In this document: positions 24,987-36,864 of the stretch, piece after piece
Position numbering within the stretch: the first letter of the stretch is position 1
Layout of the letters: each line of letters opens with the position of its first letter
The notes under the pieces: model-generated
Seen by the model: only the letters and a program-made list of their open reading frames with translations
Told to the model about the DNA's origin: nothing
The model's database searches: none
Assembly (NCBI GenBank): GCA_022575985.1
Contig: JAKSXM010000014.1
Coordinates: 3,038,001 to 3,102,000, forward strand
Direction: 5' to 3'
Origin: Anagrus nilaparvatae
Lineage: Eukaryota > Arthropoda > Insecta > Hymenoptera > Mymaridae
DNA: 64,000 bases
Position numbers and translations under genes: made by a program

Positions 24987-25285
24987 ATTTTGTTAAGTAA
25001 ACAAATAAATAAATTATAAAAGTTAATTAAAAAAAATGGGTTGAAAAAAAAACTGAATATGAAAAATCATATTATTATTATATTAGGTCTAGAAAGACAA
25101 CAGTAAGAACCGAAGGACTTAACATTTAAATAAAACAAATGTGTGCTTTGTGTGTAAAAATAATAAAAAAGGTCAAAGTTTTATAATTATGAAATCATAA
25201 TTTATATTGATAATTACTTATTTTATCAGTTATTTTAGAATTTGCTTTTTTAATTAATACTTGATAACAATTTCACTTGAGAAAA

Positions 25286-26445
25286 AATGAACACAGCTTC
25301 GCTTCCACTTGATATGCAGGTAAAAAATTTTGTTATTAAATAAAATTCTCAAAAATTGAAAGATAATTAGATTAAATAAATAAATTATTAGTTTAGATGT
25401 ATTTAGATTAAATACTGCATATCAGTTTATTTAAAACATTATTTTTTTAGGACTTTATTTAAGCAAGATTAAACAACTCAAGTTTTACACGGCTTATGCT
25501 GGTGTCATACAAAGTCTTTTATACATTGGACATGAAAATAAATTAAATGTTATTAAACAAGGAAAAAGTAAAGAGCTGGAATAGAAAATAAAGTTTGAAT
25601 TATACCTGGTATGATATCGCATGTAGCAATTAATTGCGATTGTTCTTAGCAATATGCTTGTCCAGACCAACAGCATTAATTTATAATGCAGACTTACTCT
25701 ATTAAAATGTAAGAGCAATTAACTTTCATAAAAAATTTTTAACACTGTTTTAACAAAACTTTTTTTTTATTAGAAATTAGACTTAATTCATGAAATCAGA
25801 TTGTCAACATCATTTCGAGAAGTTTTAGTATCAGGTTTAAAATGGAACCCTGCCATACCAGATTTATTATGTTCAGTAACTTGCGATCATACAATAGGTT
25901 GCTTTCAAAAAAGATTCAAGCTCAAGTGTACAAACCATAGGTTTAGAAAAAATACAAGGATTGCAAGCACTTTGTGTTTCATGGAGTCCAAAAGCTAAAC
26001 AGTTCGTAATTGGTAACAAAGATGGTTCTATCACTCAATTAAAACCTGAATTAAAAGTAGCTAGAAGGAAGTATAATATCAATTTTGTGGATAATTAATT
26101 TTCAATTTTGTGTTTGCTATCTTAATTTAGAAAATTAACGTTTATGAAAGATGTAATAGTTTATTCTCCAAATGGGTTCTTTTACAACTTATAAAGATGT
26201 TAGATATTACATTTGGCTCTGGGACATTAGACAATTTGAAGTATTATTTTGAACACATTCCTAAATAAGCGGATTAATTATAGCTGCATCTAGTTATAGT
26301 AGTAAAATTGTTGTTTTGGGGTCTTTTGATAATGGAGGAACTTGGTGCCAGTGACAATTGACGGAAAGTAATGCTCAATTATCTCCAATACATAAAGAAG
26401 AAATTGAAACATTACCTATGGAAATAGCTGTAGATATTAAGGTTG
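25286..26445 (+). pseudogene. Nup214: Nup214 N-terminal fragment
   Basis: Recognisable peptides in order: MNTASLPLDMQ at 25286, an intron (25319-25450), IKQLKFYTAYAGV, SGLKWNPAIPDLLCSV (25830), LCVSWSPKAKQFVIGNKDGS (25974), GTLDNLKYYFEHIP, and LIIAASSYSSKIVVLGS then IETLPMEIAVDI (26280-26440). This matches the order of the N-terminal beta-propeller of Nup214, a cytoplasmic-face nuclear pore protein that binds mRNA-export factors. Frames shift several times and stops occur throughout. Introns are present, so the piece was copied from DNA and not from mRNA. The family call rests on the W.P..LA and SPKGKQ-type signatures and their order. Confidence 0.72.
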
Positions 26446-27960
26446 TCTCAATCTCTTGATTCTGAGCATATATTATCAAGCTCAATACCTTATTCTTCTC
26501 ATGAAAGAATTAGAGCATATTCTAGATGACGGTGCTTAAGTTCCTCAGAAAGATCAGATACATTATTTCACAATCAAAATTTAAAAATTATAAATTTTGA
26601 TAGCAAAGGCAAACATCAAGTACATCATTTAAATTTCTTGGTTCATAGTACGAGTTGATATGATTACAGGTCAATTATATGTCACAATGTGGTTTTTTAT
26701 ATGTGATTTATCTGATAAAAATAATAAAACTTATGATGTTTTTTCAAATAATACTCAACACACTGTGAAACAGTTGAAATGAATATTGAATAAGAGTTAA
26801 GTCACCTTCAAAGGCTTCAACATCCAAATCTTGTACATTATTTAAATACGACTTATTCTCAAGATGATGATAACGTTATAGCATACGTGTTTCAAGAATT
26901 TGTGGTAATTCATTTTTTTATGTTATTAAATATTTAAAGTATTATTTACAATTAAAATTATATAAAAAAACTGATTTATCTTTTAAAATAAAATTTTTAT
27001 TTCAGATAGGAAAAACTTTTTTTAACTTTTTTTAACAGAAAATATTCCAATTGAAATAGATATGCTTAGATATTTAGCTATCGGAATCTTAACAGTATTA
27101 TCATATTTACATAAAAATAACGTTGTACATAAGGTACTGAGAGTTCTATGATAGATTCTAAGATTATCAAATATTTATAAAATAAGCTGTTTAGAAGAAA
27201 AAATTGAACCAGATTTCCCTACTGTACATGGGAGAGGAGGGAAAAAAGCTGATATTTATAGATTTGGGATTCTTTTTTGTACAAAGATGCTTTTGTTTCA
27301 GATAGAGATATTAAAGAAATATTATGTTTACATTCAATAAAAAATAAGGTTTGACTGAAGAAAATATATATAATATATATTTTTTAATTTATTAAAATTT
27401 AAAACATTTAATTTCATCATTTTTTTCAGTCAGATTTGAGGGATTTTATTGCCAAATGTCTTTTGGGCAACAAGAGTTCTCGATGGTCAGCTAAGCAATT
27501 ATTAGAAGATTGATTTCTAAACATAACATTAAAAAGAGGCTTGACTCAATCTAGACTAAATTGCATATAAATGAACAAAAAAGAAATCAACCAGAGCAGG
27601 AAATCGACAACAATATTCACATGCATTTACCAGCTTTTGAAGAATTAAATTGAACCCAAAAAATAAATTATTAAATAGGAAAATAATTCAAGAAGTTAAA
27701 TTGCTCTCTCCGTTAAATCCAGAAAATGTAGTCAGATATTATAATTCATGGATCGAAAGTGGAAAATATAATAAAGAAAATGATAGTGATTATACTTCAG
27801 GAACTACACCCTCAATCAATAAAATATCTAGTCCAATCGATCCAGAAAAAACGTCAAACTTCTTAAAGGTATATTTAAATATTTATTAGACTTTTTTCAA
27901 ACAAGTATAATTTGTTAATGATTTTTTAGAATTTAAATAATATGGATATTGAAAAAGTAG
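26446..27960 (+). pseudogene. Gcn2: GCN2 (eIF2-alpha kinase) fragment
   Basis: GCN2 phosphorylates eIF2-alpha on amino-acid starvation. It has a pseudokinase domain ahead of the true kinase. Here the pseudokinase region is seen in pieces: LQRLQHPNLVHYLN (26811), VFQEF before an intron (26905-27005), LAIGILTVLSYLH (27075), RGGKKADIYRFG (27236), and DLRDFIAKCLLG after an intron (27434). The start of the catalytic kinase follows: NPKNKLLNRKIIQEVKLLS and ENVVRYYNSWIES (27654-27765). The ATP-binding glycine loop between them is missing. Stops and frameshifts are numerous and two or three GT-AG introns remain. Adjacency to Nup214 could mirror a neighbouring gene order in the donor genome or two separate captures. 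Confidence 0.8.
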
Positions 27961-27984
27961 CATCTCCTATTTACCATTTCGAGT

Positions 27985-28160
27985 GGAATTCTAATCTCTT
28001 ATCACATTTATATTTTTATCGTCATAAACAACATCCATTCTTGAGGGATAAACAGACTTCATGTTACCTTCAATATCAACAATTTTAACTTGTTCAACTA
28101 ATAAATCATGAAAAGACTTTGCATCTTTATCAGCGCTTCCAAGTATCCTTATGAATCTGG
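27985..28160 (-). pseudogene. Unrecognised protein-like frame, possibly a third gene piece
   Basis: On the minus strand a frame of about 57 codons reads like real protein (GSADKDAKSFHDLL, QVKIVDIEGNMKSVYPSRMD) between GCN2 and the right inverted repeat. On the plus strand, 28142-28238 holds a short acidic tail (NSSESESDDD) ending in a stop. I do not recognise either. They overlap only slightly and may come from one or two further genes. Confidence 0.35.
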
Positions 28161-28722
28161 TTTATGTACTGCAGTAATATCTGAAAGTGGAAAAGATAAA
28201 AGCAAAAATTCAAGTGAATCAGAAAGCGATGATGATTAAAATTTTGTGTTAAGAAAATTAAAAAACTAAAAAGAATTTAATTATTTAGATATTATGAACA
28301 TTTTAAAATTAAACAATATATTTTCAACTAAATATTTCATAAATGTTTTTTGTTTTAAATATTTTAGTTTTAATATTTTAGAGAAATTTTTGTAAAAGAA
28401 ATTCAGTTTATGTGTATTTATGTATTCAAATTGAAAAACAAATTATAAAATAACTGATAAAATAAGTAATAAGCAATAAGTAATTATCAATATAAATTAT
28501 AATTGTAAAACTTTGGCCTTTGTTATTATTTTTACACAACGCACACATTTGTTTTTTTTATGTTAGGCCCCTTGGGTCTTACCCAACATGGGGCAACATG
28601 GCTCTCTAGACCTTATATTATAATAATATGATTTTCGATCTTCAGTTTTTCTTTCAACCCATTTTTTTTTAATTAACTTTTACAATTTATTTATTTGTTT
28701 ACTTAACAAAATTTTTTAAAAT

Positions 28723-29029
28723 ATTCTATTTTTTTTGTGAATCCAAGAAAGTTACTTTTTACAGTGTATATGAGCAGGGTTACGAAAAATTTCCCAAAAA
28801 AAGGAAGCAAAAATGGAAAAAATTTTTTTTTAAGGTACGCTCGTTTTTCAGGTGTCATTTTGTAGCTAATACCACGCAGATTTCAAATAGTTGAGTGATC
28901 CAAAAAAAACTGGCTCGGCACATGCCCAAATTTGCAAAAAACTGCCTGAAAATGTTGTATTAAAGATTAATTTTTTTATGCTTTTTTCCTTATGCTATTA
29001 TTAATTTTTTAAGGAATTCGGTAATACAA
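28723..29029. other. Non-coding spacer
   Basis: No gene is supported. The stretch AGCAGGGTTACGAAAAATTT at 28769 could be an element end but no partner was found. Confidence 0.35.
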
Positions 29030-31597
29030 GCATGTGCAATATAAATTAAAGGAGCCTCTAAAAATTTTTTTTATTTGTATTTTGGCATTCTGGTTGCCAA
29101 TTATTTGTTATAAACAAATTAGTGCAAAATTAATGAGATATGCTAAACTTTTTTATAATATGAGAAAGAACCGCAAAGATTCGTAAAATATGTGACCAGG
29201 AAGCTGTCAAGGGAAATTCTTAATGGAAAAATTACATATAAATAGTTTAAACAATACTTAATTATTTAAACAAATTGTTTATAATTTGTTTCAACAAAAA
29301 ATTTTCGAAAAGTAAGAGTGACAGCATTATTTATGTATTTTTTAACATCGCGATTATTATTTTAATGCAAATTTTTCTAAAAAATAACAAATAAATAGTT
29401 TAAACAATTTCTAATTGTTTATAATTTGTTTAAACAAAAAGTTTTCGAAAAGTAGGTGTGACAGCATTATTTATATATTTTTTAACATCGCGATTATTAT
29501 TTTAAGGCACATTTTTCCAAAAAATTAACAATTAAATAGTTTAAACAATTGTTACGTATCCTGAGGTTTAATCAGGATACTTAATATAAAATAAATATAA
29601 AATAAGATTTATCCTGGGGATATTTAGTGCCCCAGGTATTTTATTCTAGTAGTATAAGTTATAGTTGTTGATGTAGAGATGAATTCAAGTTGATGTTGAC
29701 CTCGAGTTCTGAAGCTGGTAGAACTTAAATAGTTTAAGTTCAAGGTTTATGAAGGATTAGTCACTTTAAATGAATGAACTTAGTACTTTGATATAAAACA
29801 CTGAATTTATTATAAGTTAATATAAAAAACTGTCTAAGTCAATAAGTCTGAATTAAACTGTAAGATAACTGTACTAAGAAGTTTGTTCTAATCGAATGAA
29901 AGTCTCCTAAACTAGACCTGATGTTAGTAGGCCAGTTGTCATGGGAGTATGTAAGAGTAACTGAGAGTAATTAAGAGTAATTAAGAGTCGAACTGACAGG
30001 AGGGCAGTTGCGGGTATATTATATAAACTAATTAGTAACTGCCCAGGTACTTGAATTTAGGTGGGATTGTCCAATACGCGGAAGCGTCGGTCTCGTCACG
30101 TCCAATTAACGAAAGCGTCGTTGATTATTTCGGGGGAAATCGTGAGGGGATTTATGCAACTCTTCGTTGCCTAAAATATTTATAAATGCGTCATTAATGA
30201 CCTTCGATTTTATATTTCTGTCAATTTATTAGGAGCCGGATCTGAATTGGTGAAATAGGATATTAAAGAATGTATGAAAGAGGAAATGCAGGTATGTTAG
30301 CTCGATTTACGAGCTAACATAAGCAGGACTAATTATATATAAATAAATATATAAATATTAATATAATTAAATATATAAATATTAAAGAATGCGGATGCGA
30401 TAGCTCGAATTATGAGCTATCATACGTAACACAATTTTAATTGTTTATAATTTATTTTAACAAATATTTTGCAAAATAAGTATGACAGCAGTATACACAC
30501 ATTTTTTAGCATCGTGATTATTATTTTAAGGCACATTTTCCTAAAAAATTAACAAATAAATAGTTTAAACAATTTTTAATTGTTTATAATTTATTTAAAC
30601 AAAGAGTTTTCGAAAAGTAAGTGTGACGGCATTATTCATACATTTTTTGACGAGTTTATTTTAAATTTTAAGCTATTATTTTAATAAAATTACTGTATTA
30701 ACATTTTTTAATATCAGCAATTAAAGAAAAAAATTCATCTAAGTCGCATCAATTAAATAGAATTTAAATGTTAATAGAGTATTTTTTTTTTAATTGCTGA
30801 TATTAAAAAATGTTAATACTGTAATTTTATTAAAATAAGAGCTTAAAATTTAAAATCAACTCGTAAAAAAATGTATAGATAATGCCGTCACACTTACTTT
30901 TCGAAAACTCTTTGTTTAAACAAATTATAAATAATTAAAAATTGTTTAAACTATTTAATTGTTAATTTTTTGGAAAAATGTGCCTTAAAATAATAATCGC
31001 GATGTTAAAAAATATATAAATTATGCTGTCACGCTTACTTTTCGAAAACTTTTTGTTTGAACAAATTATAAACAATTAGAAATGGTTTAAACTATTTATT
31101 TGTTATTTTTTAGAAAAATTTGCATTAAAATAACAATCACGATGTTAGAAAATACATAAATGATGCTGTCACACTTACTTTTCGAAAACTTTTTGTTTAA
31201 ACAAATTATAAACAATTAGAAATTGTTTAAACTATTTATTTGTTATTTTTTAGAAAAATTTGCATTAAAATAATAATCGCGATGTTAAAAAATACATAAA
31301 TAATGCTGTTTACTTTTCGAAAATTTTTTGTTTAAACAAATTATAAACAATTTGTTTAAATAATTAAGTATTGTTTAAACTATTTACATGTAATTTTTCC
31401 ATTAAGAATTTCCCTTGACAGCTTCCTGGTCACATATTTTACGAATCTTTGCGGTTCTTTCTCATATTATAAAAAAGTTTAGCATATCTCATTAATTTTG
31501 CACTAATTTGTTTATAACAAATAATTGGCAACCAGAATGCCAAAATACAAATAAAAAACATTTTTAGAGGCTCCTTTAATTTATATTGCACATGCAA
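29030..31597. mobile_element. Foldback element with 130-bp subrepeats, split by a solo LTR
   Basis: The outer ends are inverted copies (GCATGTGCAATATAAATTAA at 29030 and its complement ending 31597). They continue through TTGGCATTCTGGTTGCC and a TGACCAGGAAGCTGTCAAGG block. Inside each arm a 130-bp unit repeats: GTTTAAACAAT, TTATAATTTGTTTAAACAA, TTTTCGAAAAGTAAG, TGACAGCATTATT, CATCGCGATTATTATTTTAA. About four units lie in the left arm and four in the right, in opposite orientation, with a centre near 30720-30800. The left arm holds the solo LTR at 29550-30431. No coding sequence is present. Confidence 0.85.
29550..30431 (+). mobile_element. Solo LTR with 4-bp target duplication
   Basis: The 882-bp insert starts TGTTACGTATCC and ends ATACGTAACA, and is flanked by CAAT on both sides (29546-29549 and 30432-30435). 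Removing it restores the surrounding 130-bp repeat exactly as seen in other units, which confirms the edges. Both ends are short palindromes (GTATCCTGA..TCAGGATAC and GATAGCTCG..GAGCTATC). No coding frame is present. The strand is assigned arbitrarily from the TG...CA order. Confidence 0.85.
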
Positions 31598-32727
31598 TAT
31601 TTGGGCGATTAATAGAAATAAATAAAAATTTAGTTTGCAATTTAAAAAATATAAATTTAGTTTTTAATTTTTTATACATCCTATTTAAAAATGGGGGTGA
31701 AAAAATCGTTTATAACTAAGGAACCGGTTTTTAGTTATGAGCTTTTTTTTGCCCTTATTTATAAATAGAGTGTATAAAAAATGAGAAAATACAGTAGATA
31801 ATGACAAATACCGGTGATGTCATTTTTCTTTGTAAATTTTCAATTAACTAACTTTAATTAATTTATTTTTTAATAGTATAAGTTCTTTTGTCATTTTTGT
31901 GTTTGTTTTAAAAAAATTCAAAACAGCACTTGGCTAACATTAACCGGTTGTTAGTTACTTGTTGTTTTGTTTCTATTTTAAAGCGAAAAATTTTATTATT
32001 CATCACATATATCAGTTACTTTTTTTTCTTTTATACAATTGTTTTAAAATAAGGCAAAATGTAAGATTTCTAAAAAACCGGTTTAGAAAACTTACGTTTT
32101 GTTTTATTTTGAAACAATCTGTAATTTGTTTTAGTAAGAATTTGATTTAGATTATAAAAAATTAAAAATTAATGGTGTTTCTTAGATATTTTGGTTACAG
32201 CTAACCATCTTAAAATTTGATAAATAATTATTTCCAAATTAAAATTTTTAAAAAAAATAATTTTTTTGGAATTTTTTTTAATTAATAATAAAATGTTTTA
32301 TTTTCAAAATGTTAAGCTTCGCTTTGTACTAAACATCTGTAAAAAATGGATTATTTTTTATTTTTAGTTTTGGTTTTATTATTACTTTTTTTTAAAAGGT
32401 TATGTAATTAAAAAATAAGTTTGATAGATTAAATTCACTTTAAAAAAAAAATGATAAAGTAGTTTTCAGTTTAATAACTCGATCATCTTTATAAATAGAA
32501 TGGAAAGATTAGTCTCAGTTTAAAAATGTAGAGTTTGCGTATAGTATTGTTTTTTATGTAAATGTAATGTAATATAGATGAATTTTCTATAATTATAGAT
32601 TTTAACATGTTTTTCTCTTTACAATTCTGAAAAGAATTTTTTTTCATTAAAAAAGACTGAAATTAGTATTTTAAAACTTAAATAATACTTAAAATCCTAT
32701 ATATAAATGTTTTATGTGTATATACAT
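31598..32727. other. AT-rich non-coding stretch
   Basis: Several ACCGGTT motifs (31720, 31942, 32077) occur within 400 bp. The 63-codon frame at 31959-32150 has low-complexity F/K/I composition and is not supported as a gene. Confidence 0.45.
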
Positions 32728-35056
32728 TAGACTGCCAAAAAAAAAATCGACTTTTCGATTTTTTAAGGTGCTCAAGCGTTTTTTGATGTCATTTAATGAA
32801 AAAATAAGTTCTACGTAAACCGCATCTAAAAATATTTAGTCGTTTTTTTTTTTTTTTTTTTTTTTTTGGGCCCCTTCAAGAAGGGGCCTTTTTCGTAGGA
32901 CGAGGAGAATGCATTTACGCATACCATACACGCGTACTGTATGGTTATGTGGGACTCAACCTCAAATTTGTATCTGGGGTTGCCCAGATATACACAATTG
33001 AGGAATTACAATACCCACTAAACTCCCCACCCTCCTGCATTTATGACAATATCATAGAATCCGGACCGGGACTCCCTGTTTAGGTATTACTTCGGTCCGG
33101 AAACAATTTAGTCGTTGGACAGCGCCAAAGCATTTTCGATTTTTGAAAATGGGCTCAGGAACGTCGGGAGGGACTAAAGCTACTAAACTTAAAAGGCAAC
33201 GTAAAAACAAAATTTCGGGGGGTATTTCATAGTTTTTTTGGTCGCTAAAAACGATGGAAACATTTATTTTGAATTATTTTTTTAAGGCAAAAAGTTATGA
33301 GCTAATTTCAGTGGTAAAAATGTTAAAAATTGGACATTTTTTGACGTCAAAAACTTGCTGCGGACTAAAAAATGTTTAGAAATTATTTAAAAAGGACATT
33401 CCGCATGTTTTTTGGGTCACTAAAAACGATGAAATTAGTTATTTTTATTTATTCTTGACGGATTCAGAGTTATGGGCCAAATATTGTAGTTTGAATTTCC
33501 AAATTCAGCATTTTTTTGAGTTAAATGACTGTCAAACGTGCAGAGAACTTTTCTGAACCTCTAGAAAGGTAAATTATCATATTTTTGTGTTTTTCTAACT
33601 AGCGCAGAATTAATTTCTTAGATTTTTTTAAGGCTGCTAGTTTAGTTCAGTGTTACCACAATGTCATAAAATAAGGTTTTCAGGCAATTTTCCAAATAAT
33701 GCTGTTATCTTGCAATTCAACCAAAATACTTCCAGTTGGTCTCATTTTTTTTTGCATAAAATACACCTTTCAATCCCCGTAATTGGCAATTTTTCATCGC
33801 CAATTCTCTCATCGTAATAGTTAATAAACGAAATGGCCATTTTGGGCCCTAAATGACCAATTTTTAAGTTGCTACAAAAATTGAAATTTTCATTATAAAT
33901 AGGTCTTATACGTCATAAAAATTTTGTAAAAACTTTAAGTTTCCAAAATTTGTTTACTTTTTTGTTTTTAATTTTTCCTTTATCAGATATGATAATTTAA
34001 AGACAGAGTCTCAATTTGAGGTTTTTAAAAAAAAATCATACTTTATCATTAAATTTGTAGAACCATATCTCGGAAATATCTAAAGCTAAAAGGACGAGTA
34101 AGAAATTTTTGGAAATTTGGAACTTACAAAAAGTTGTTGTAAGAAATAAAATTCAATTTTATCAAAAATTAAAATTTTAGCACGAATTTAAAAATTGGTC
34201 ATTTAGGGCCGAAAATGGGCATTTGGTTTATTGACTATTACGATGATAGAATCGGTGATGAAAAATTGCCGATTACGGGGATTGAAAGGTGTATTTTATA
34301 CAAAAATAATGAGACCAACTGGAAATATTTTGGTTGAATTGCAAGATGACAGCATTATTTGGAAAATTGCCTGAAAACCTTATTTTATGACATTGTGGTA
34401 ACACTGAACTAAACTAGCACCCTTAAAAAAAATCTAAGAAATTAATTCTGCGCTAATTAGACAAACACAAAAATATGATAATTTACTTTTCTAGAGGTTC
34501 AGAAAAGTTCTCTGCACGTTTGACAGTCATTTAACTCAAAAAAATGCTGAATTCGGAAATTCAAACTACAATATTTGGCCCATAACTATGAATCCGTCAA
34601 GAATAAATAAAAATAACCAATTTCATCGTTTTTAGTGACCCAAAAAACATGCGGAATGCCCTTTTTAAATAATTTCTAAACATTTTTTAGTCCGCAGCAA
34701 GTTTTTGACGTCTAAAAATGTCCAATTTTTGACATTTTTACCACTGAAATTAGCTCATAACTTTTTGCCTTAAAAAAATGATTCAAAATAAATGTTTTCA
34801 TCGTTTTTAGCGACCAAAAAAACTATGAAATACCCCCCCGAAATTTTGTTTTTACGTTGCCTTTTAAGTTTAGTAGCTTTAGTCCCTCCCGACGTTCCTG
34901 AGCCCATTTTCAAAAATCGAAAATGCTTTGGCGCTGTCTAACGACTAAATATTTTTAGACGCGGTTTACGTAGAACTTATTTTTTCATTAAATGACATCC
35001 AAAAACGCTTGAGCACCTTAAAAAATCAAAAAGTCGATTTTTTTTTTGGCAGTCTA
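32728..35056. mobile_element. Long palindromic TA-flanked element
   Basis: The ends are inverted copies beginning AGACTGCCAAAAAAAAA with TA on both outer edges (32728-32729 and 35055-35056). Arms of about 1 kb match in order through GGTGCTCAAGCGTTTTT, GACAGCGCCAAAGCATTTTC, GACGTTCCTGAGCCC (and its complement) and AATCCCCGTAATTGGCAATT, meeting near 33900-34170. No transposase is present. TA flanks suggest mobilisation by a Tc1/mariner-type enzyme. The left arm carries a LINE tail (32845-33105), absent from the right arm. Confidence 0.85.
32845..33105 (-). mobile_element. 5'-truncated LINE tail (same family as 39.75-41.62 kb)
   Basis: On the minus strand this is the 3' UTR of the R1-like LINE at 41,370-41,600, ending in the GGCCCCTTCTTGAAGGGCCC hairpin and poly(A) (T-run at 32845-32867). 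ATTTAGTCG flanks both sides (32834-32842 and 33106-33114) as target duplication. The sequence is nearly identical to the longer copy, so both moved recently. The opposite palindrome arm shows the uninterrupted site. Confidence 0.92.
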
Positions 35057-35920
35057 ATATACATATATATATATTATTATTACACATATTATTTATTGTA
35101 AAGTAAATTGTTTATAGGATTTAATAGATTTAAAGATACGTACTACGCTTTCTAAAAAAAAAAAAGACTGATAGAATTATAAAATTATAACTAAGATGTA
35201 TTTTTTATTTTTTATATGTACTTAAAAACTCGAATAATTATTGTATCAAAAAAATCTGCAAACGCAGTCCTCGATAAGAAAAAAATATATATGTGAGAGT
35301 ACAAACTTACGTCTTGTGTAATAATTTTAAAACATGCCCATATCCTTATCCTCTTAAAATATTTGTTTTTTATCTTGATATTAGAACAATTAATTTAAAC
35401 AGAAATTTAAAATTTATCAATTTTTTTTTATTATAATAATATAAACAAATGAATTTAAGTGAAAAAATAAAAGTGTACTTCGTTTTAAAATCTCAGAAAT
35501 CTTTTTTTATTTTTTTGGTAAGCAGTTGTTTTGAAAAATGAAATTTTAACTTATACTTTGTTTACAAAGAGTAATAATTTCTTTTTGGCAAAATTAAAAA
35601 TCATGATAGCCAGGATTTTGGATCTAAAATTTAAAAAGTTAAATTTAAGTCAAAGTTAAATTTTTATGATTTTCATTAGCTATATAATTATTTACCAATC
35701 TATGTTTTGTATGTATATCATGACTCATTTAAACTCTTTTTTAATAAAACTTATAACCGGTTTGTGTATACACAACCAAAATGCATGGAACATGTTTACT
35801 TACATCTGTAATCTTACAGCATAGAAACACACAAAATAATACCATTTCCTATTTTTATAATTTGTAATTATCACCTTTGCTAAATGTTAAGATTCTAAAC
35901 CCAATTTATTATGATTTCCT
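35057..35920. other. AT-rich non-coding stretch
   Basis: No gene is seen. Around 35744 (AAAACTTATAACCGGTTT) it resembles 21477 (AAAACTTATAACTGGTTTT). Both are followed by CCTAAAT-type motifs, which suggests a shared repeat. Confidence 0.4.
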
Positions 35921-36180
35921 AAACGCGTATTATTCTAGGTCCCTAAATCAAAAAAATTTTCTAAGTCCCTAAACCCAAATTATTTTAAGTCCCAAAATTG
36001 AAATTATTCCATGTCCCATTTGACCCCCCCCCCCTTAAATGGGACATATTTGACCACCCCCCTTAAATGGGACAAATTTGAACACCCCCCTTAAATGGGA
36101 CATATTTGACCACCCCCCTTAAATGGGACAAATTTGACCCCCCCCCTTAATTTTCAAATTCCGAAGTACCCCCTCCCTAT
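35921..36180. repeat. Two short tandem arrays
   Basis: Four imperfect units of about 25 bp (ATTATTCTAGGTCCCTAAAT) at 35921-36016 run into about five units of about 33 bp (CCCCCCCTTAAATGGGACA with AATTTGACC) at 36017-36152. The C-run followed by TTAAATGGGACA is highly uniform, so the array is young. Confidence 0.85.
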
Positions 36181-36229
36181 AAACATGTTCCATGTTAAAA
36201 ACGTTTTTTTAATAAAAAATCTATTTTAT

Positions 36230-36760
36230 CTAAACACTGAGCATCAGATGGCATATCAATAATTTCATGTAACTGATAATGCGAGCATTATTCGGTTCCA
36301 AATAAATCATAAAAGGAGCCTTAGAATTTCTTCCTGGATAAAAGCTAACCGAGCATTTTAACTCTTTTTGCACTTGAGCTGTAGCTAAACTGAAAACATA
36401 AAACAAAAATGTAACAACATATCTTGAATGGGCCAAGAACTATCAACTTCACCGATAAATCCTGCTTTTATAAATGAGATGCTTCTGGGCTACCAGTCAC
36501 CAGCTCTTTTTTTATCAAATCGTACATTTCCTCTTCAGCAGTATTTATATTGCTCTAATTTTGTGTTAATACAACATAATATCCTGTTATATAAATAGAA
36601 TCACAATCTTATCAAATAAAAATCAAAAGATAACATGTATTTCTGTACTAGTTCCAGCAACAATATGAACACCAGATTGTTGTCTAATGTTTTTCATCAA
36701 TAGCAAATATCTTTTAAATCCATGGTTGGTATTTTCAATATTTGTACCTTCGTTAATCGT
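36230..36760 (-). pseudogene. Pter: Phosphotriesterase-related protein (PTER) fragment
   Basis: On the minus strand the pieces read NHGFKRYLLLMKNIRQQSGV (about 36715), EEEMYDLIKKELV (36525), KAGFIGEVDSSWP (36465) and AQVQKELKCSVSFYPGRNSK (36375). The order and the HPGRN..APF-type motif match PTER, a metal-dependent hydrolase related to bacterial phosphotriesterase. The usual H of the HPGR motif is Y here. Stops and small shifts separate the pieces and both ends of the protein are missing, so it is a remnant. It lies next to the MADF gene on the opposite strand and may be local or carried in. Confidence 0.65.
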
Positions 36761-36864
36761 TGTTGTTAAAATTTAAATTATAGTTACTGATGTAAAAATA
36801 AGTAAAATCTCCTAACATACGGATATTGCCTAATGACTCCAATATTCTTATTAAAAAATTTTAA

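Larger units (their letters stand above)
24987..28722 (+). mobile_element. Inverted-repeat-bounded element carrying host-gene fragments
   Basis: Repeats of about 256 bp (24987-25242) and 277 bp (28440-28722) are inverted relative to each other. Both start ATTTTGTTAAGTAAACAAAT and include ATGGGTTGAAA, GGTCTAGA and AACAAATGTGTGC. The right arm has an extra GC-rich patch around 28560-28600. Between them lie pieces of Nup214 and GCN2 with introns, both on the plus strand. This layout resembles Pack-type DNA transposons, non-autonomous elements that carry host gene pieces between their terminal repeats. No transposase and no clear target duplication were found, so a plain genomic duplication flanked by inverted repeats is the alternative. 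Confidence 0.7.
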
